NCBI GenBank assembly: GCA_947629675.1
Contig: CANREM010000001.1
Span: 110,943-174,942 of the forward strand
Source: an uncultured Clostridia bacterium
GTDB lineage: Bacteria > Bacillota > Clostridia > Christensenellales > Borkfalkiaceae
DNA length: 64,000 nucleotides
Reading direction: 5' to 3'
The notes below the pieces were generated by a model, which worked only from the letters and a program-made list of their open reading frames with translations, was not told the DNA's origin and did not search any database. The position numbers were made by a program, and so were the translations under genes. Each line of letters starts with the position of its first letter. Positions within the stretch are counted from its first letter, which is position 1. Of the stretch, positions 56,801-63,798 are shown piece after piece.

Positions 56801-57034
56801 TATATAGAAGTAAAGACAAAAAAATCGGACGAAAAAGAGTATTTTGCAGTGTCGGGACTGCAATGGGAGTTCGCAAAGAAGCTCCACCGAGAAGGGAATG
56901 GGTATAAGTATTTTGTTTATGTCGTAACAAGAATCCAAGATGCAAATACGAGAAGGATCACCCGTTTTTCGGATCCCTATGCGGCGTGGCTGGAGGGGTC
57001 ATTGGAAGCCGATCCCGTAAGGATCAAGTACTGA
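53873..57034 (+). CDS. GHKL (sacsin-like) ATPase with C-terminal NOV_C/DUF3883 nuclease-like domain
   Basis: A 1053-residue protein, putative defence effector. The N-terminus is a Bergerat ATPase: N-box FELIQNAEDAR (E52, N56, D59), HDGRPF (residues 78-83) and the glycine box GRFGIGFKAVF (107-117), closest in style to sacsin/NO VEIN ATPases. The middle 700 residues have no motif I know. The last about 130 residues match NOV_C (DUF3883): NEAQVIGEWGEKTVLEAL, then GYDIAIF and YIEVKTKK, a PD-(D/E)xK-like core, followed by FAVSGLQWEFAKKL. The gene is AT-richer than the chromosome, which suggests transfer. GGGAG precedes the ATG. Confidence 0.85.
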   Translation: MGEIKLNIEECNTFEEVAANKQHAFEVNSASQLNIDGILADLYTDPTHFIFELIQNAEDARASEVSITLQSHRLIFQHDGRPFDLRDLKGITSVNYSPKADDYTKIGRFGIGFKAVFGICDEPEIYSGEYSFKIRNFYVPEKISSRKVDGTEIILNFKTGEQEEIYSKIEETLVAMRPETLLFLRHIHQIDYLTNTKCGFYKREKIAKQIGTREYFECSIKTGGGILSKYLVFEAPIDRTDFSAELIHGTDQLYVSVAYRVDPESGKIISEGESTKLVVYFPTERDTYLQFKINGPFRTTPTRENIPFTPENIAILDTIVALYQESILAIKDLGALTIAFCEMLPLNPKRFDSAHPDRIYYKFQSATERIFSEDQLLPAHDGGFTDASSAVLARGQITDLLSAKDLEMLFDGRNHWLSTEITEKYRNLYFFLKNTLEVEEVDFDAFMVASSRDFFLKKSDTWFIKFYRKAYSNLQTMLNKHLTKKFIKTESGDIVAPFISTLGKKQKNVYLPSELITDESRIVRRDLIKNAEVLRFLSQIGIERMDIVESIRTQWIPSLHNCSKEEKYVAQFLDLYREYIEQKPQKREELIGLLRSSAIIYHADGFGNIYYREPNKFFMPNSPAEILYGDCKDAFFLSPLLADSVKKEKGLSAFLKELGVQTGLVPIEKKDSLLYNEMKAIMQGARYAWHSDTDYELKYINYLLEHMTQNISLELMRQLNALPSKFFKGELRWGYYNDRQKREFDAAFVKTLQNSKWLYDRQGELVSPSEICEEEVKEIYGNGPALRYFTFKPDIVKSLPENMQAILEITKGCSPEDVKLALQLWNAQQSHVSRAIDFDAAEAPTEIEDATFSDPLENMSAEELIESDSGEPTAGPGEADATLFDKETTSMAITQHVAVKQTSNEAQVIGEWGEKTVLEALKKGFRDKGFGIYNVAEDGFSAKSNEKIYDVKRQNSAVRTQKGYDIAIFERDNIVQYIEVKTKKSDEKEYFAVSGLQWEFAKKLHREGNGYKYFVYVVTRIQDANTRRITRFSDPYAAWLEGSLEADPVRIKY

Positions 57035-57042
57035 GGAGCTAT

Positions 57043-57138
57043 ATGGGCATTTTCGATTGGCTCTTCGGCGACACCGACGACGAGGACGCACAGCTCGACG
57101 ACATGCTCCTCATGGACATGGACGACGAGGACGATTAA
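57043..57138 (+). CDS. Very acidic 31-residue small protein
   Basis: ORF of 31 codons, 8 bp after the ATPase gene, with a good GAGGAG seven bases before the ATG. It starts MGIFDWLFGD and then is dominated by Asp and Glu (14 of 31 residues acidic, no basic residue). The codon use is GC-rich, unlike the two AT-rich genes around it. It could be a real small partner of the ATPase, such as an acidic regulator, or a leftover of the ancestral chromosome. There is no homology-based evidence. Confidence 0.5.
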   Translation: MGIFDWLFGDTDDEDAQLDDMLLMDMDDEDD

Positions 57139-57192
57139 ATTCCCTTCGCCCTCCCGCTTTCCCCAAGATTTTATTTCGCTTTTCCCGCGAAA

Positions 57193-57203
57193 TATGTTAT
57201 AAT
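57193..57203 (+). promoter_or_regulatory. Extended -10 promoter of the zinc-ribbon/HEPN-like gene
   Basis: TGTTATAAT (TATAAT at 57198-57203 with TG one base before) and a poor -35. It lies 63 bp before the next start codon. Confidence 0.5.
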
Positions 57204-57265
57204 GGATTTTGAAGGAAAGCTTAAAAATCAGTTAAACACAAGAAAAAGGAGCAGGAAGAAGTGAT

Positions 57266-58099
57266 ATGACAACAAAGGAATGGATGGAAAATTTTTTGGT
57301 TAAGGAACCTCCATATAAGGAAATAGACCTAACCCCTAAATCTTTGTACCACATTGGTTTGATAAATACTTTGGTTCTAACACATTATTGTGAGAAATGC
57401 CAGCAACTTCGTACTTTCAAAAGCAATCTCCGCCCATTTGAGGATATTAATAATTGCCACATAGTAAGATTTCATAACTTGATTCCCGGATATTCGGATG
57501 AACAATGGGAAAAAGAATATAATAATGTTTTTCTTATTGAGTTTACTTGTCAGCATGATTGCGGCGAAGCACATTATATAACTTTGCAAATTGCAAATTC
57601 AAGAATCCAAAAGATCGGAGAATTTCCTACGTTTGCAAAAGAGGAAGTCAACACAAAGCTCTTCCGATATAAGTCCCTTATATCCGAATTTTATCCAGAA
57701 CTTACCAAAGCCGTTTCAGCATATTCCCAAAATATGGGGGTTGCTTCGTTTGTGTATTTGAGACGCATTTTGGAGCATTTGATCGAGGGGAAATATAAGC
57801 AGTACGGTGGGACAGCAGAAGAAAGCAAGTTTATAGACAAACTGCACGTGGTAGAAAAATATGAAAAGGTTATTCCTGATGATTTTAACGAAATAAAAAA
57901 CCAAATTTACTCTGTATTAAGCAAGGGTGTGCATGAGTATGAAGAAAGTGAATGTTTGACTTTGGTCCCTGCGGTAAAATATATTATTGAAAGTATTTTA
58001 GACGAGGAACTTTTGAAGCGCGAGAAAGCTAAAAAAACACAGGAAGCAAAAAAGATCATACAAGAAAAGTTGCATGCGCGAGACAAAAAACATGACTGA
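57266..58099 (+). CDS. Zinc-ribbon protein with HEPN/DUF4145-like C-terminal region
   Basis: A 277-residue protein. The N-terminal half has a possible zinc site, C42-x2-C45 (YCEKCQQL) and C95-x3-C99 (TCQHDCGE). The C-terminal half (GVASFVYLRRILEHLIEGKY..., then KNQIYSVLSKGVHEYEESECL) has the helical R...LE and late histidine pattern seen in DUF4145/HEPN-type proteins, some of which are RNases or toxins of defence systems. This assignment is by eye. The gene is AT-rich, like the ATPase gene, and sits in the same island. The C-terminus is Lys-rich. Confidence 0.55.
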   Translation: MTTKEWMENFLVKEPPYKEIDLTPKSLYHIGLINTLVLTHYCEKCQQLRTFKSNLRPFEDINNCHIVRFHNLIPGYSDEQWEKEYNNVFLIEFTCQHDCGEAHYITLQIANSRIQKIGEFPTFAKEEVNTKLFRYKSLISEFYPELTKAVSAYSQNMGVASFVYLRRILEHLIEGKYKQYGGTAEESKFIDKLHVVEKYEKVIPDDFNEIKNQIYSVLSKGVHEYEESECLTLVPAVKYIIESILDEELLKREKAKKTQEAKKIIQEKLHARDKKHD

Positions 58100-58144
58100 A
58101 AAACTTAAAGCGCAAATAAAGGGAATACGACGATGGGGTAAAAG

Positions 58145-58516
58145 GTGATATATTTTAATCAAGCATTAGTCGCAAAAGCACTAAAAGAAGTTTCGGATTA
58201 TATAGATATTGCAAGGGACGTTTCTCGGATTCAATTCTTGGTTGGTTCATTATATACAAAAGGCATATTGACGGAAGCGCGACAATTAGATCAAGAGTTG
58301 CGGGAAAAATATTCGATGATAGAAACATTGCTTGCGCTGGCAGAGATCTTACCTAAAACGAATTTGGGAGCGGGCGATCAGCAATTATATACGAATAATA
58401 CCCCTGCGGAAATAAAAAATCTCATACAAGATTACTATGGAATTTTAGCTGATGTGCTTATAAAAAAAGGGATAATTCATCAAGTGGAACAATTTATTGA
58501 CCATGTAACAAATTGA
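58145..58516 (+). CDS. Small helical protein of unknown function
   Basis: A 123-residue protein, mostly helical, without membrane segments or a recognised motif. The start is GTG at 58145 with a weak GGGG upstream. It is 45 bp from the preceding gene and equally AT-rich, so it probably belongs to the same acquired module. The array-proximal edge of the integrated element lies about 115 bp downstream. Confidence 0.45.
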   Translation: MIYFNQALVAKALKEVSDYIDIARDVSRIQFLVGSLYTKGILTEARQLDQELREKYSMIETLLALAEILPKTNLGAGDQQLYTNNTPAEIKNLIQDYYGILADVLIKKGIIHQVEQFIDHVTN

Positions 58517-58598
58517 AATAAGGATTGAAATCATATAACGCAACCATATAAAACACCACCAAGGACAATCCTGACGGTTTAATCGAAACCACCAAAGT

Positions 58599-58626
58599 AA
58601 AAACCCCCGATGCACCGTCGGGGGTT
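58599..58626 (-). terminator. Terminator of the original tRNA-Gln locus
   Basis: CCCCCGA/TCGGGGG stem followed on the minus strand by TTTTTAC. It lies directly beyond the tRNA-Gln 3' fragment, where the terminator of a tRNA gene would be, and suggests that the left end is the original chromosomal side. Confidence 0.75.
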
Positions 58627-58630
58627 GTGC

Positions 58631-58656
58631 TTTGGCTGGGGTAGCTGGATTCGAAC
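58631..58656 (-). repeat. Left attachment site (tRNA-Gln 3' end)
   Basis: 26 bp identical to 63796-63821. Read on the minus strand it is the T-loop, the 3' acceptor strand and the CCA of a tRNA-Gln (GTTCGAATCCAGC, then TACCCCAGCCA). The sequence to its right no longer looks like a tRNA. Confidence 0.88.
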
Positions 58657-59025
58657 TTGATGGGGGAAGTAGAGGGGGGTAGAGCATCTACCCCTCTCTA
58701 TATTAGGAGGACTGCGCCCCGCGCCAAAGCTAAAAGGACGTAGAAGTGATAAGGCAAGAAAACTTGCACGAGCGACGCGGCCACGACCCCTTTAATGGCT
58801 CCCTTCATTGAGTTTCGCTTTGGTTGATCATTCGTGCGCGGAAAAGGAGGGGAGGGGGATTGCGGGAGGTGCAAGCGGGTTAGCGCGCCCACGCAATCCC
58901 CGCCCCGACGCGCGCACGATAGAGAGGAACAAAGGAAGAAATGGAAAGCCCCTTGCAGGAATGCAGGGGGTCTTTTCATGCTAAAATTTCACACAAGATC
59001 TTGACGAACAAAAATGACGCGCCGC

Positions 59026-59298
59026 TCAGATCTTAAACGTTCCGGAGTTGTTGAAGTTATTAAAGCTGCCCACGATATAGGTTTTTTTGCCCGTTTCATC
59101 TTCCAGTCCGAGGAGATAGTCTGCCGACACCTCGAAGAAGATCGCAAGGCGTCGTATTAGCTCTATGGAGGGCTGACTTCTACCTTTTTCCCATGAAAAG
59201 ATACTATCATCGGTCGTTTGAAGGGATAATGCAAGCTGTTTTTGCGTTATCCCTTTTTCTTTGCGGAGTTCTTTTAATCTACTTTCGAAGATATCCAT
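59026..59298 (-). CDS. XRE-family repressor
   Basis: A 90-residue regulator with a Cro/CI-type helix-turn-helix at residues 6-62 (SRLKELRKEKGITQKQLALSLQTTDDSIFSWEKGRSQPSIELIRRLAIFFEVSADYLLG). It is divergent from the rest of the element, and the region between carries three palindromes that are its likely operators. It would keep the element's genes silent and control its own expression. Confidence 0.92.
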   Translation of the reverse strand: MDIFESRLKELRKEKGITQKQLALSLQTTDDSIFSWEKGRSQPSIELIRRLAIFFEVSADYLLGLEDETGKKTYIVGSFNNFNNSGTFKI

Positions 59299-59310
59299 GG
59301 CAGAATTTTA

Positions 59311-59383
59311 CCGTAGAAATTACGGAATTGTCTTGACAACCGTAAAAATTACGGTTATACTTGTATTACCGTAAAAATTACGG
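59311..59383. promoter_or_regulatory. Operator-promoter region of the integrated element
   Basis: Three 15-bp palindromes of the form CCGTAAAAATTACGG at 59311-59325 (one base different), 59340-59354 and 59369-59383, spaced exactly 29 bp start to start. A plus-strand promoter TTGACA (59333-59338), 17 bp, TATACT (59356-59361) has the middle operator filling its spacer. The geometry is that of a repressor switch. Confidence 0.92.
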
Positions 59384-59405
59384 TTTTTCGAAAAAGGAGG
59401 CAAGT

Positions 59406-59621
59406 ATGAACGAGAAGGCAATGCAAGAAGCACTGCGGGGCTTGGAAGCAAAGCAGCGTGAAGGGTCGGAGATGAGCTTGGAGAGGCGGCAAGCGGCAAC
59501 GCGGACCGTGATCTTAAACCTCATCAAAGACATTGAAATTTTTCCTACCACGGCACAAGACGTAGTGGTCATTTATTCGGAGATCGTTCTAAGGCTGCGT
59601 AACGAGCTTTCGGAGGGGTAA
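59406..59621 (+). CDS. Small protein of unknown function
   Basis: A 71-residue helical protein, first gene of the element's main transcript. AAAAAGGAGG lies five bases before the ATG at 59406. It contains SLERRQAATRTVILNLIKDIEIFPTTAQDVVVIYSEI; no family recognised. Its position directly under the operator suggests an early regulatory or recombination-related role. Confidence 0.7.
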   Translation: MNEKAMQEALRGLEAKQREGSEMSLERRQAATRTVILNLIKDIEIFPTTAQDVVVIYSEIVLRLRNELSEG

Positions 59622-59627
59622 AGGGGT

Positions 59628-59879
59628 ATGGAAGGCGAGGCGTTGACGCGGGAAGCGGTTTTGAGGGCATTAGGAGACGTTTTGCGGGCCGTGAGGCTCA
59701 AAGACGGGCAAGAACTCACGCAGGACGTCACCGAGCGCGTAGAGTGCGTTCTAAGCGTTGCAAAGTTGTTTGTGGAGCTACAGGGCTGCAAAGACTTTAC
59801 GGAAGTCGGTCCGATCGGTTTCGGCGATCATGGCGAGGACGACGAGGACGACGAGGAGGACGAGGAGTGCGAGGGATAG
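59628..59879 (+). CDS. Small protein with acidic tail
   Basis: An 83-residue protein, 6 bp after the previous gene. Its last about 18 residues are almost all Asp and Glu (EDDEDDEEDEE). No domain is recognised. It overlaps the sigma-like gene by 13 bp, so translation is coupled. Confidence 0.6.
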   Translation: MEGEALTREAVLRALGDVLRAVRLKDGQELTQDVTERVECVLSVAKLFVELQGCKDFTEVGPIGFGDHGEDDEDDEEDEECEG

Positions 59880-60586
59880 ATCCTGTATTACCTACGGCAG
59901 ACGAGGCGAAGAAGATCAAGGCGGGCGACCGTGAGATGATCAACCGTTATTACATGGCAAATTATGATTTTGTCATGCTCGTATGCAAATCCTACTGCCG
60001 CAAAGACGGCTTATCAAACGGGCTTTACGAGGACATGGCGCAGGAGTGTTACTTATACTTTGGCAAATTCGATTTTTCGAGCGTTCCCGCCTTTATTCGG
60101 GGCATTCGGGATGTCTGCGTCTATGTGCGTTGGGGCGGGGAGCGGGTTTATCATCAAGTACGGCAGGGGCATACCGAGATCCTGACCGTGCTTGATGAAC
60201 CCGCGACAAAGGACGCAAAGCACAGTGACGAAGGCATGACCGTTGGGGACACGATCCCCGCCGAGTGTGATCTCCTTGACGAGATCGAACCACCGCCCGA
60301 TTATGCCGAAATTGTCCACGATATAGCCTTGAACTACATGACCCCGCAACAGCGGAAGGCATTCGAGTACTTCTACTACTCAGACATGACCGCGCGTGAA
60401 GTCGGATTGGAAATGGGTTTGACGCTCTACGGAGCGCAGAGCTTGAAAACGGGGTATATCTACCGTTTGCGGAAATGCGCCGAGCAATTCCGCGAAGCTC
60501 TTATTTTGGCGGGAGTGCAAAGTGCTTTGATTGGCGGCACAAGTGGCGCGGGCTATCAGAGAGTAGGAGGCGTTCATGTATATTGA
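59867..60586 (+). CDS. Sigma-70-like RNA polymerase sigma factor
   Basis: A 239-residue protein. The N-terminal half resembles sigma region 2 (MINRYYMANYDFVMLVCKSYCRKDGLSNGLYEDMAQECYLYFGKFDFSS) and the C-terminal part resembles region 4 (LNYMTPQQRKAFEYFYYSDMTAREVGLEMGLTLYGAQSLKTGYIYRLRKC). The start is GTG at 59867 with GAGGACGAGGA upstream. Sigma-like regulators of this kind occur in small clostridial integrative elements and may switch on the element's late genes. It overlaps the next gene by 11 bp. Confidence 0.78.
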   Translation: MRGIDPVLPTADEAKKIKAGDREMINRYYMANYDFVMLVCKSYCRKDGLSNGLYEDMAQECYLYFGKFDFSSVPAFIRGIRDVCVYVRWGGERVYHQVRQGHTEILTVLDEPATKDAKHSDEGMTVGDTIPAECDLLDEIEPPPDYAEIVHDIALNYMTPQQRKAFEYFYYSDMTAREVGLEMGLTLYGAQSLKTGYIYRLRKCAEQFREALILAGVQSALIGGTSGAGYQRVGGVHVY

Positions 60587-60974
60587 AATCACAACGTTAG
60601 GCGGTGAAGGGCTGCTTTTGAACTTGTTCGCCGTCTTATATTTCGAAGTTCGGAAAGAAGGCGTTTCCGCCGTTCTTGTGGATGGCGATTGTATCGGCAT
60701 CCGCGAGGACAGCGGAACGCTGGAAGAAAAGCTCAAGGAGGCATCTTGTAGCCCGTATTGTTTTACGGAGAAAAACGGGGTTTGCATCTGGATCGTTTGC
60801 GCCTCGGTTGTGGCGGTGGTATCTGAATGCAAGAGCGGCGTATCTCTTGCGTTCATGAACAGCGAAAGCAAGACGGTGCGGGAGTCCTTCGCAGAAGTGA
60901 AGAAGATTTTGAAACGTACGGCACAAGCCGACGAAATAAAAAGGAGGATCTGTAGGCATGAAAATCACGATTGA
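60576..60974 (+). CDS. Protein of unknown function
   Basis: A 132-residue protein with a short beta-rich N-terminus and three cysteines around residue 60-75 (SCSPYCFTEKNGVCIW). A hydrophobic stretch (ICIWIVCASVVAVVS-like) may be buried or membrane-associated. It starts inside the end of the sigma-like gene. No family recognised. Confidence 0.6.
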   Translation: MYIEITTLGGEGLLLNLFAVLYFEVRKEGVSAVLVDGDCIGIREDSGTLEEKLKEASCSPYCFTEKNGVCIWIVCASVVAVVSECKSGVSLAFMNSESKTVRESFAEVKKILKRTAQADEIKRRICRHENHD

Positions 60975-61131
60975 CGTAGACGAGCGGAGGGCACGCACGC
61001 GCTGGAGAAAGTCGGGCACTTCGAAGCCGTCGAAGAAGGGCACCACGCAAAACAAGCGTGGGTGGCTGCCGCGGGAAGAATGGCTTAAACAGCAGCGGGA
61101 GAAGAGAGGAGGTACATCGAATGAAAGTTGA
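60958..61131 (+). CDS. Small basic protein
   Basis: A 57-residue, strongly basic ORF (MKITIDVDERRARTRWRKSG..., with many Lys and Arg), preceded by AAGGAGG at a somewhat long distance (11 bases). It overlaps both neighbours by 11-17 bp. Its charge suggests nucleic-acid binding; nothing more can be said. Confidence 0.5.
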   Translation: MKITIDVDERRARTRWRKSGTSKPSKKGTTQNKRGWLPREEWLKQQREKRGGTSNES

Positions 61132-61294
61132 GCTTGAGATCGCGAGGGACAGCTTCAAAAACGAGCGCGGCGAAGAAGTGGAGTACTTCCGCTGCGAGGC
61201 GGAGCTTCACGGCGAAGTGATCCGTTTCACGCCGCGCAAAGAGGACAAGAAGCTCATGGAATTTTTGCTCAAGACTTCTGAAGAGGAGGTGTAA
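61121..61294 (+). CDS. Small protein of unknown function
   Basis: A 57-residue protein (MKVELEIARDSFKNERGEEVEYFRCEAELHG...) with GAGAGGAGG before the ATG at 61121. It looks like a short beta sandwich or DNA-mimic-sized protein, typical of small replication-associated genes of such elements, without a named family. It is the last gene before the origin-like region. Confidence 0.6.
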   Translation: MKVELEIARDSFKNERGEEVEYFRCEAELHGEVIRFTPRKEDKKLMEFLLKTSEEEV

Positions 61295-61667
61295 ACGGAC
61301 GCCACGGCGGAGGCGCATATCCGCCACCCTGACGGTATCGCGGGCACCGAAAGTCCCGCCCTTATGTCGGCTCCGTGTTAGGGCGGTGGGTCGAACCCGA
61401 AAGCCGGCACCACTCTTTTTCATGGGAGCATGGCGGGCACTCCCCTCTCCGAAAGTCCCGCCGACCTTTGCCGGATCCGCCCCCGCGAGGGGGCGAAAAA
61501 GCGATTATGCCGTGCGCGCCTGCGCGCACGACATAATCCTTGATATATATAGAAATAACTGAGATCACGAATTTCCGAAGTTCCTACTACTACGTAGTAG
61601 GAAAAGCACGATTTTTTTGAACGTTCCACTTTGTGAACTAATTTTATGAGCTTTCAGGGGGCTCATT
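61295..61667. other. Hairpin-rich region, candidate replication origin
   Basis: No gene. A direct repeat CGAAAGTCCCGCC occurs at 61348-61360 and 61450-61462. A 15-bp stem (61503-61538, GATTATG-CGTGCGCG arms, one mismatch, 4-nt loop) and a 14-bp palindrome CTACTACGTAGTAG (61587-61600) lie just before the rep gene. Such structures are expected at a double-strand origin nicked by Rep_1 proteins. Confidence 0.55.
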
Positions 61668-62168
61668 ATGGATATCAAAGCATTACAGATCGAACGCAAG
61701 TATTTTGCGGATATGCGCGAGAAGATCCGACACAACGGAGATCTCGCAGTGTTTTATGATCATCTCCTCGAGGAGACGGGAACACGGGCTTATGATAACC
61801 GTTCCCACGCTTTGCGGGCGTGTTGCAAATGGTTTGGCGTAGATTACTACGCCCTGCAACAGGTCAAGGACATTCGGCAAGTCAACCTTTGCAAGGACAA
61901 GTTTTGCTATAACTGTCAATCCGTGCTGGCGGCACGGCGTTACATCAAGTACTCTCCCATTCTCGACGCGCTCTATGATGATTATGCGATCTGCCACATG
62001 GTCGTTACGATCCCCAACGTTTACGGCGACGAGCTTCCGCCCGCTCTTGATAAAATGCACAAGGGTTTTAAGTGGTTGCTCGGCTATATGAGCGGGCATG
62101 TTGGGATCCGTGGCTTTGACTTTGAGCAGTACGGTTACGCGGGTGCCCTCCGCGCGCTTTGGAAGTGA
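61668..62168 (+). pseudogene. Rolling-circle initiator Rep, N-terminal part (frameshifted)
   Basis: A 166-codon frame starting after GGGGGCTCATT. It carries the early Rep_1 features: VNLCKDKFCYNCQSVLAARRY (Cys cluster) and ICHMVVTIPNVYGDELPPALDKMHKGFKWLL. The reading frame stops at 62168 in ...ALRALWK, exactly where Rep proteins continue with an E-V-T-Y-N type strand. The rest of the protein is in the -1 frame from 62159, so the gene is disrupted or uses frameshifting. Confidence 0.8.
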
Positions 62169-62797
62169 CGTACAACCGCGAGGAGGGGATGTTTCACCCT
62201 CATTTTCACGTCATGTTGTTGCTTCGCAAGGGGATACATTTCCGAGGGCGCAACATCAATCAGTACAGCTTTGACAACACCCGCAAAAACGATCTCCCGC
62301 GCGCATATTCGGATTTTGAGATCTTGCTTCAAAATATTTGGTTTCTTCTCATGAACGGCAAGACGGTGACGAAGGAGGCGGTGCAGACGGTGAAGGTGGG
62401 CTATGATATCCGCGTCGATCGGATCGCCAAAGGAGAATACCATGAGTGTTTCAAGTACGCCTGCAAGGGGGCATTCAAACACGATGAAGAGACAGGCGAG
62501 GCGGATATTGACAATGAAGAAGTGTTCCGTGCGTTGATGTTCTCCCTCTACCGCCGTAAGCTGATACAGGGTTACGGCGTCTTATGGAACTTCAAGGATG
62601 AGGACGTCGCCCTCCTCGACGATGAGGCGAAAGAGGACTATCTCGAACTGATCGCGGAGCTTCGTCGCTGGGAAGATCCGTCATTCAATGTCGAAGGGAT
62701 CGGGGAGATCATCGGCAATCGCAACAGTAAGTACATATCCAAGGGGCAGTTCAAGCGGATCTTGCTTGAAATGGCGAGAGAGGACACCGACCGATGA
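62159..62797 (+). pseudogene. Rolling-circle initiator Rep, C-terminal part (frameshifted)
   Basis: A 212-codon frame (first codon TTG, no ribosome-binding site) continuing the Rep protein: EVTYNREEGMFHPHFHVMLLLRKG contains the HUH metal-binding motif (HPHFH), and the nicking tyrosine should lie in the following region (HECFKYACKGAF). The joined protein would be about 375 residues, the expected size for this family. It ends with ATGA overlapping the integrase gene. Confidence 0.8.
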
Positions 62798-63705
62798 GCG
62801 AGCTGGACGACGTGAAAAGAGAACTCTCCGAGATGAAGGCGGTTTTGCTGGAGCTTGTAGAAGGGCTTCACCCGCCCCCGCGGGAAATCTCTCTTTTAGA
62901 CTATCTGGACGAGTGGCTTGTCATCTGTAAAAAGCCGTTCGTGGCGGAAAAGACCTACCGCGATCTGACGCGCAACGTTTACAAGCACATTGCCGAACGG
63001 CTGCCGAATAAATGGCTTTACGAGGTCACAACGGACGATCTGCAAGGTTGTTTGAACGCGATCCCGCAGACGAGGACGAAGGAGAGCGATCACACCGTCC
63101 TTCTGAACGCCTTCAGAAGGGCCTGCAAGCTCGGCTACATCCCCGTAGACCCCTGCGAAGGTCTCATCTACAAAAAGCACAAACGATCTACGCGGGAGCC
63201 TCTCACGCATGACCAGCAAACAGAGTTCCGCGCGGAGATCTCGAAGTGTCGCAAACCCTACTGTTATCTGTTCCTGTTCTACCTCCTCACGGGAGTACGC
63301 AAGGCGGAGCCGCTTTTGCTTCGCTGGGAGGACATTCGGGAGGAGGAAAACATCATCGTTCTACGCGGCACCAAGACAGAGACCTCGCTCGAGCGACCTC
63401 TTCCGCTCTATGCGGAGCTGAAGGGGCTTTTAGACACTATGAGAGCGGAGCGCGGGAAGAATTCCATGCTTTTCCCCGTGTCGCTCACGGGGATACAAAA
63501 GGAGGTGGTAAAACTACAAAGAAAGCTTTCCTTCCGCTTTTCGCTGCACATGCTGCGTCACACCTTCGTTTCAAACTGCGTCGAAAAAGGCGTAAATTTG
63601 AAGGTCGTGCAACGCTGGGCGGGGCACTCATCGGTGGAGACCACCGAGAGGATCTACACCCACATTTCGAGCGACTTCGAGCAAGAAGAAGCGAAAAAGT
63701 TGTGA
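62794..63705 (+). CDS. int: Tyrosine recombinase / integrase
   Basis: Site-specific integrase of 303 residues. The N-terminal helix and SAM-like core-binding domain cover residues 1-125; the catalytic domain has R169 (LLTGVRKAEPLLLRW), H252-x-x-R255 (LHMLRHTF), H278 (WAGHSSVETT) and the nucleophile Y288 (RIYTH). All active-site residues are present. The gene overlaps rep by 4 bp and ends 90 bp before the right attachment site, the usual place for an integrase targeting a tRNA 3' end. Confidence 0.95.
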   Translation: MSELDDVKRELSEMKAVLLELVEGLHPPPREISLLDYLDEWLVICKKPFVAEKTYRDLTRNVYKHIAERLPNKWLYEVTTDDLQGCLNAIPQTRTKESDHTVLLNAFRRACKLGYIPVDPCEGLIYKKHKRSTREPLTHDQQTEFRAEISKCRKPYCYLFLFYLLTGVRKAEPLLLRWEDIREEENIIVLRGTKTETSLERPLPLYAELKGLLDTMRAERGKNSMLFPVSLTGIQKEVVKLQRKLSFRFSLHMLRHTFVSNCVEKGVNLKVVQRWAGHSSVETTERIYTHISSDFEQEEAKKL

Positions 63706-63747
63706 AGGGGTAGCTGGCACATCTGGGAGCGGGAAAGCACCGAAAAA

Positions 63748-63798
63748 GCAAAAAAAGGCGGTTTCTGCGGGGGAAAACCCGTAAAAACCGCTGTTTTT
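63748..63798. terminator. Bidirectional terminator after the integrase
   Basis: CGGTTT...CGGG stem with CCCG...AAACCG (63758-63791), with seven A before it and five T after it, so it can stop transcription in both directions. Confidence 0.8.

Noticed and set aside
58698..58979. A 93-codon minus-strand frame left of the XRE gene with a hydrophobic C-terminal end
   Set aside because: There is no ribosome-binding site at any ATG, the first half is Pro/Arg/Ser-rich with the look of a chance frame in GC-rich DNA, and no family is recognised.
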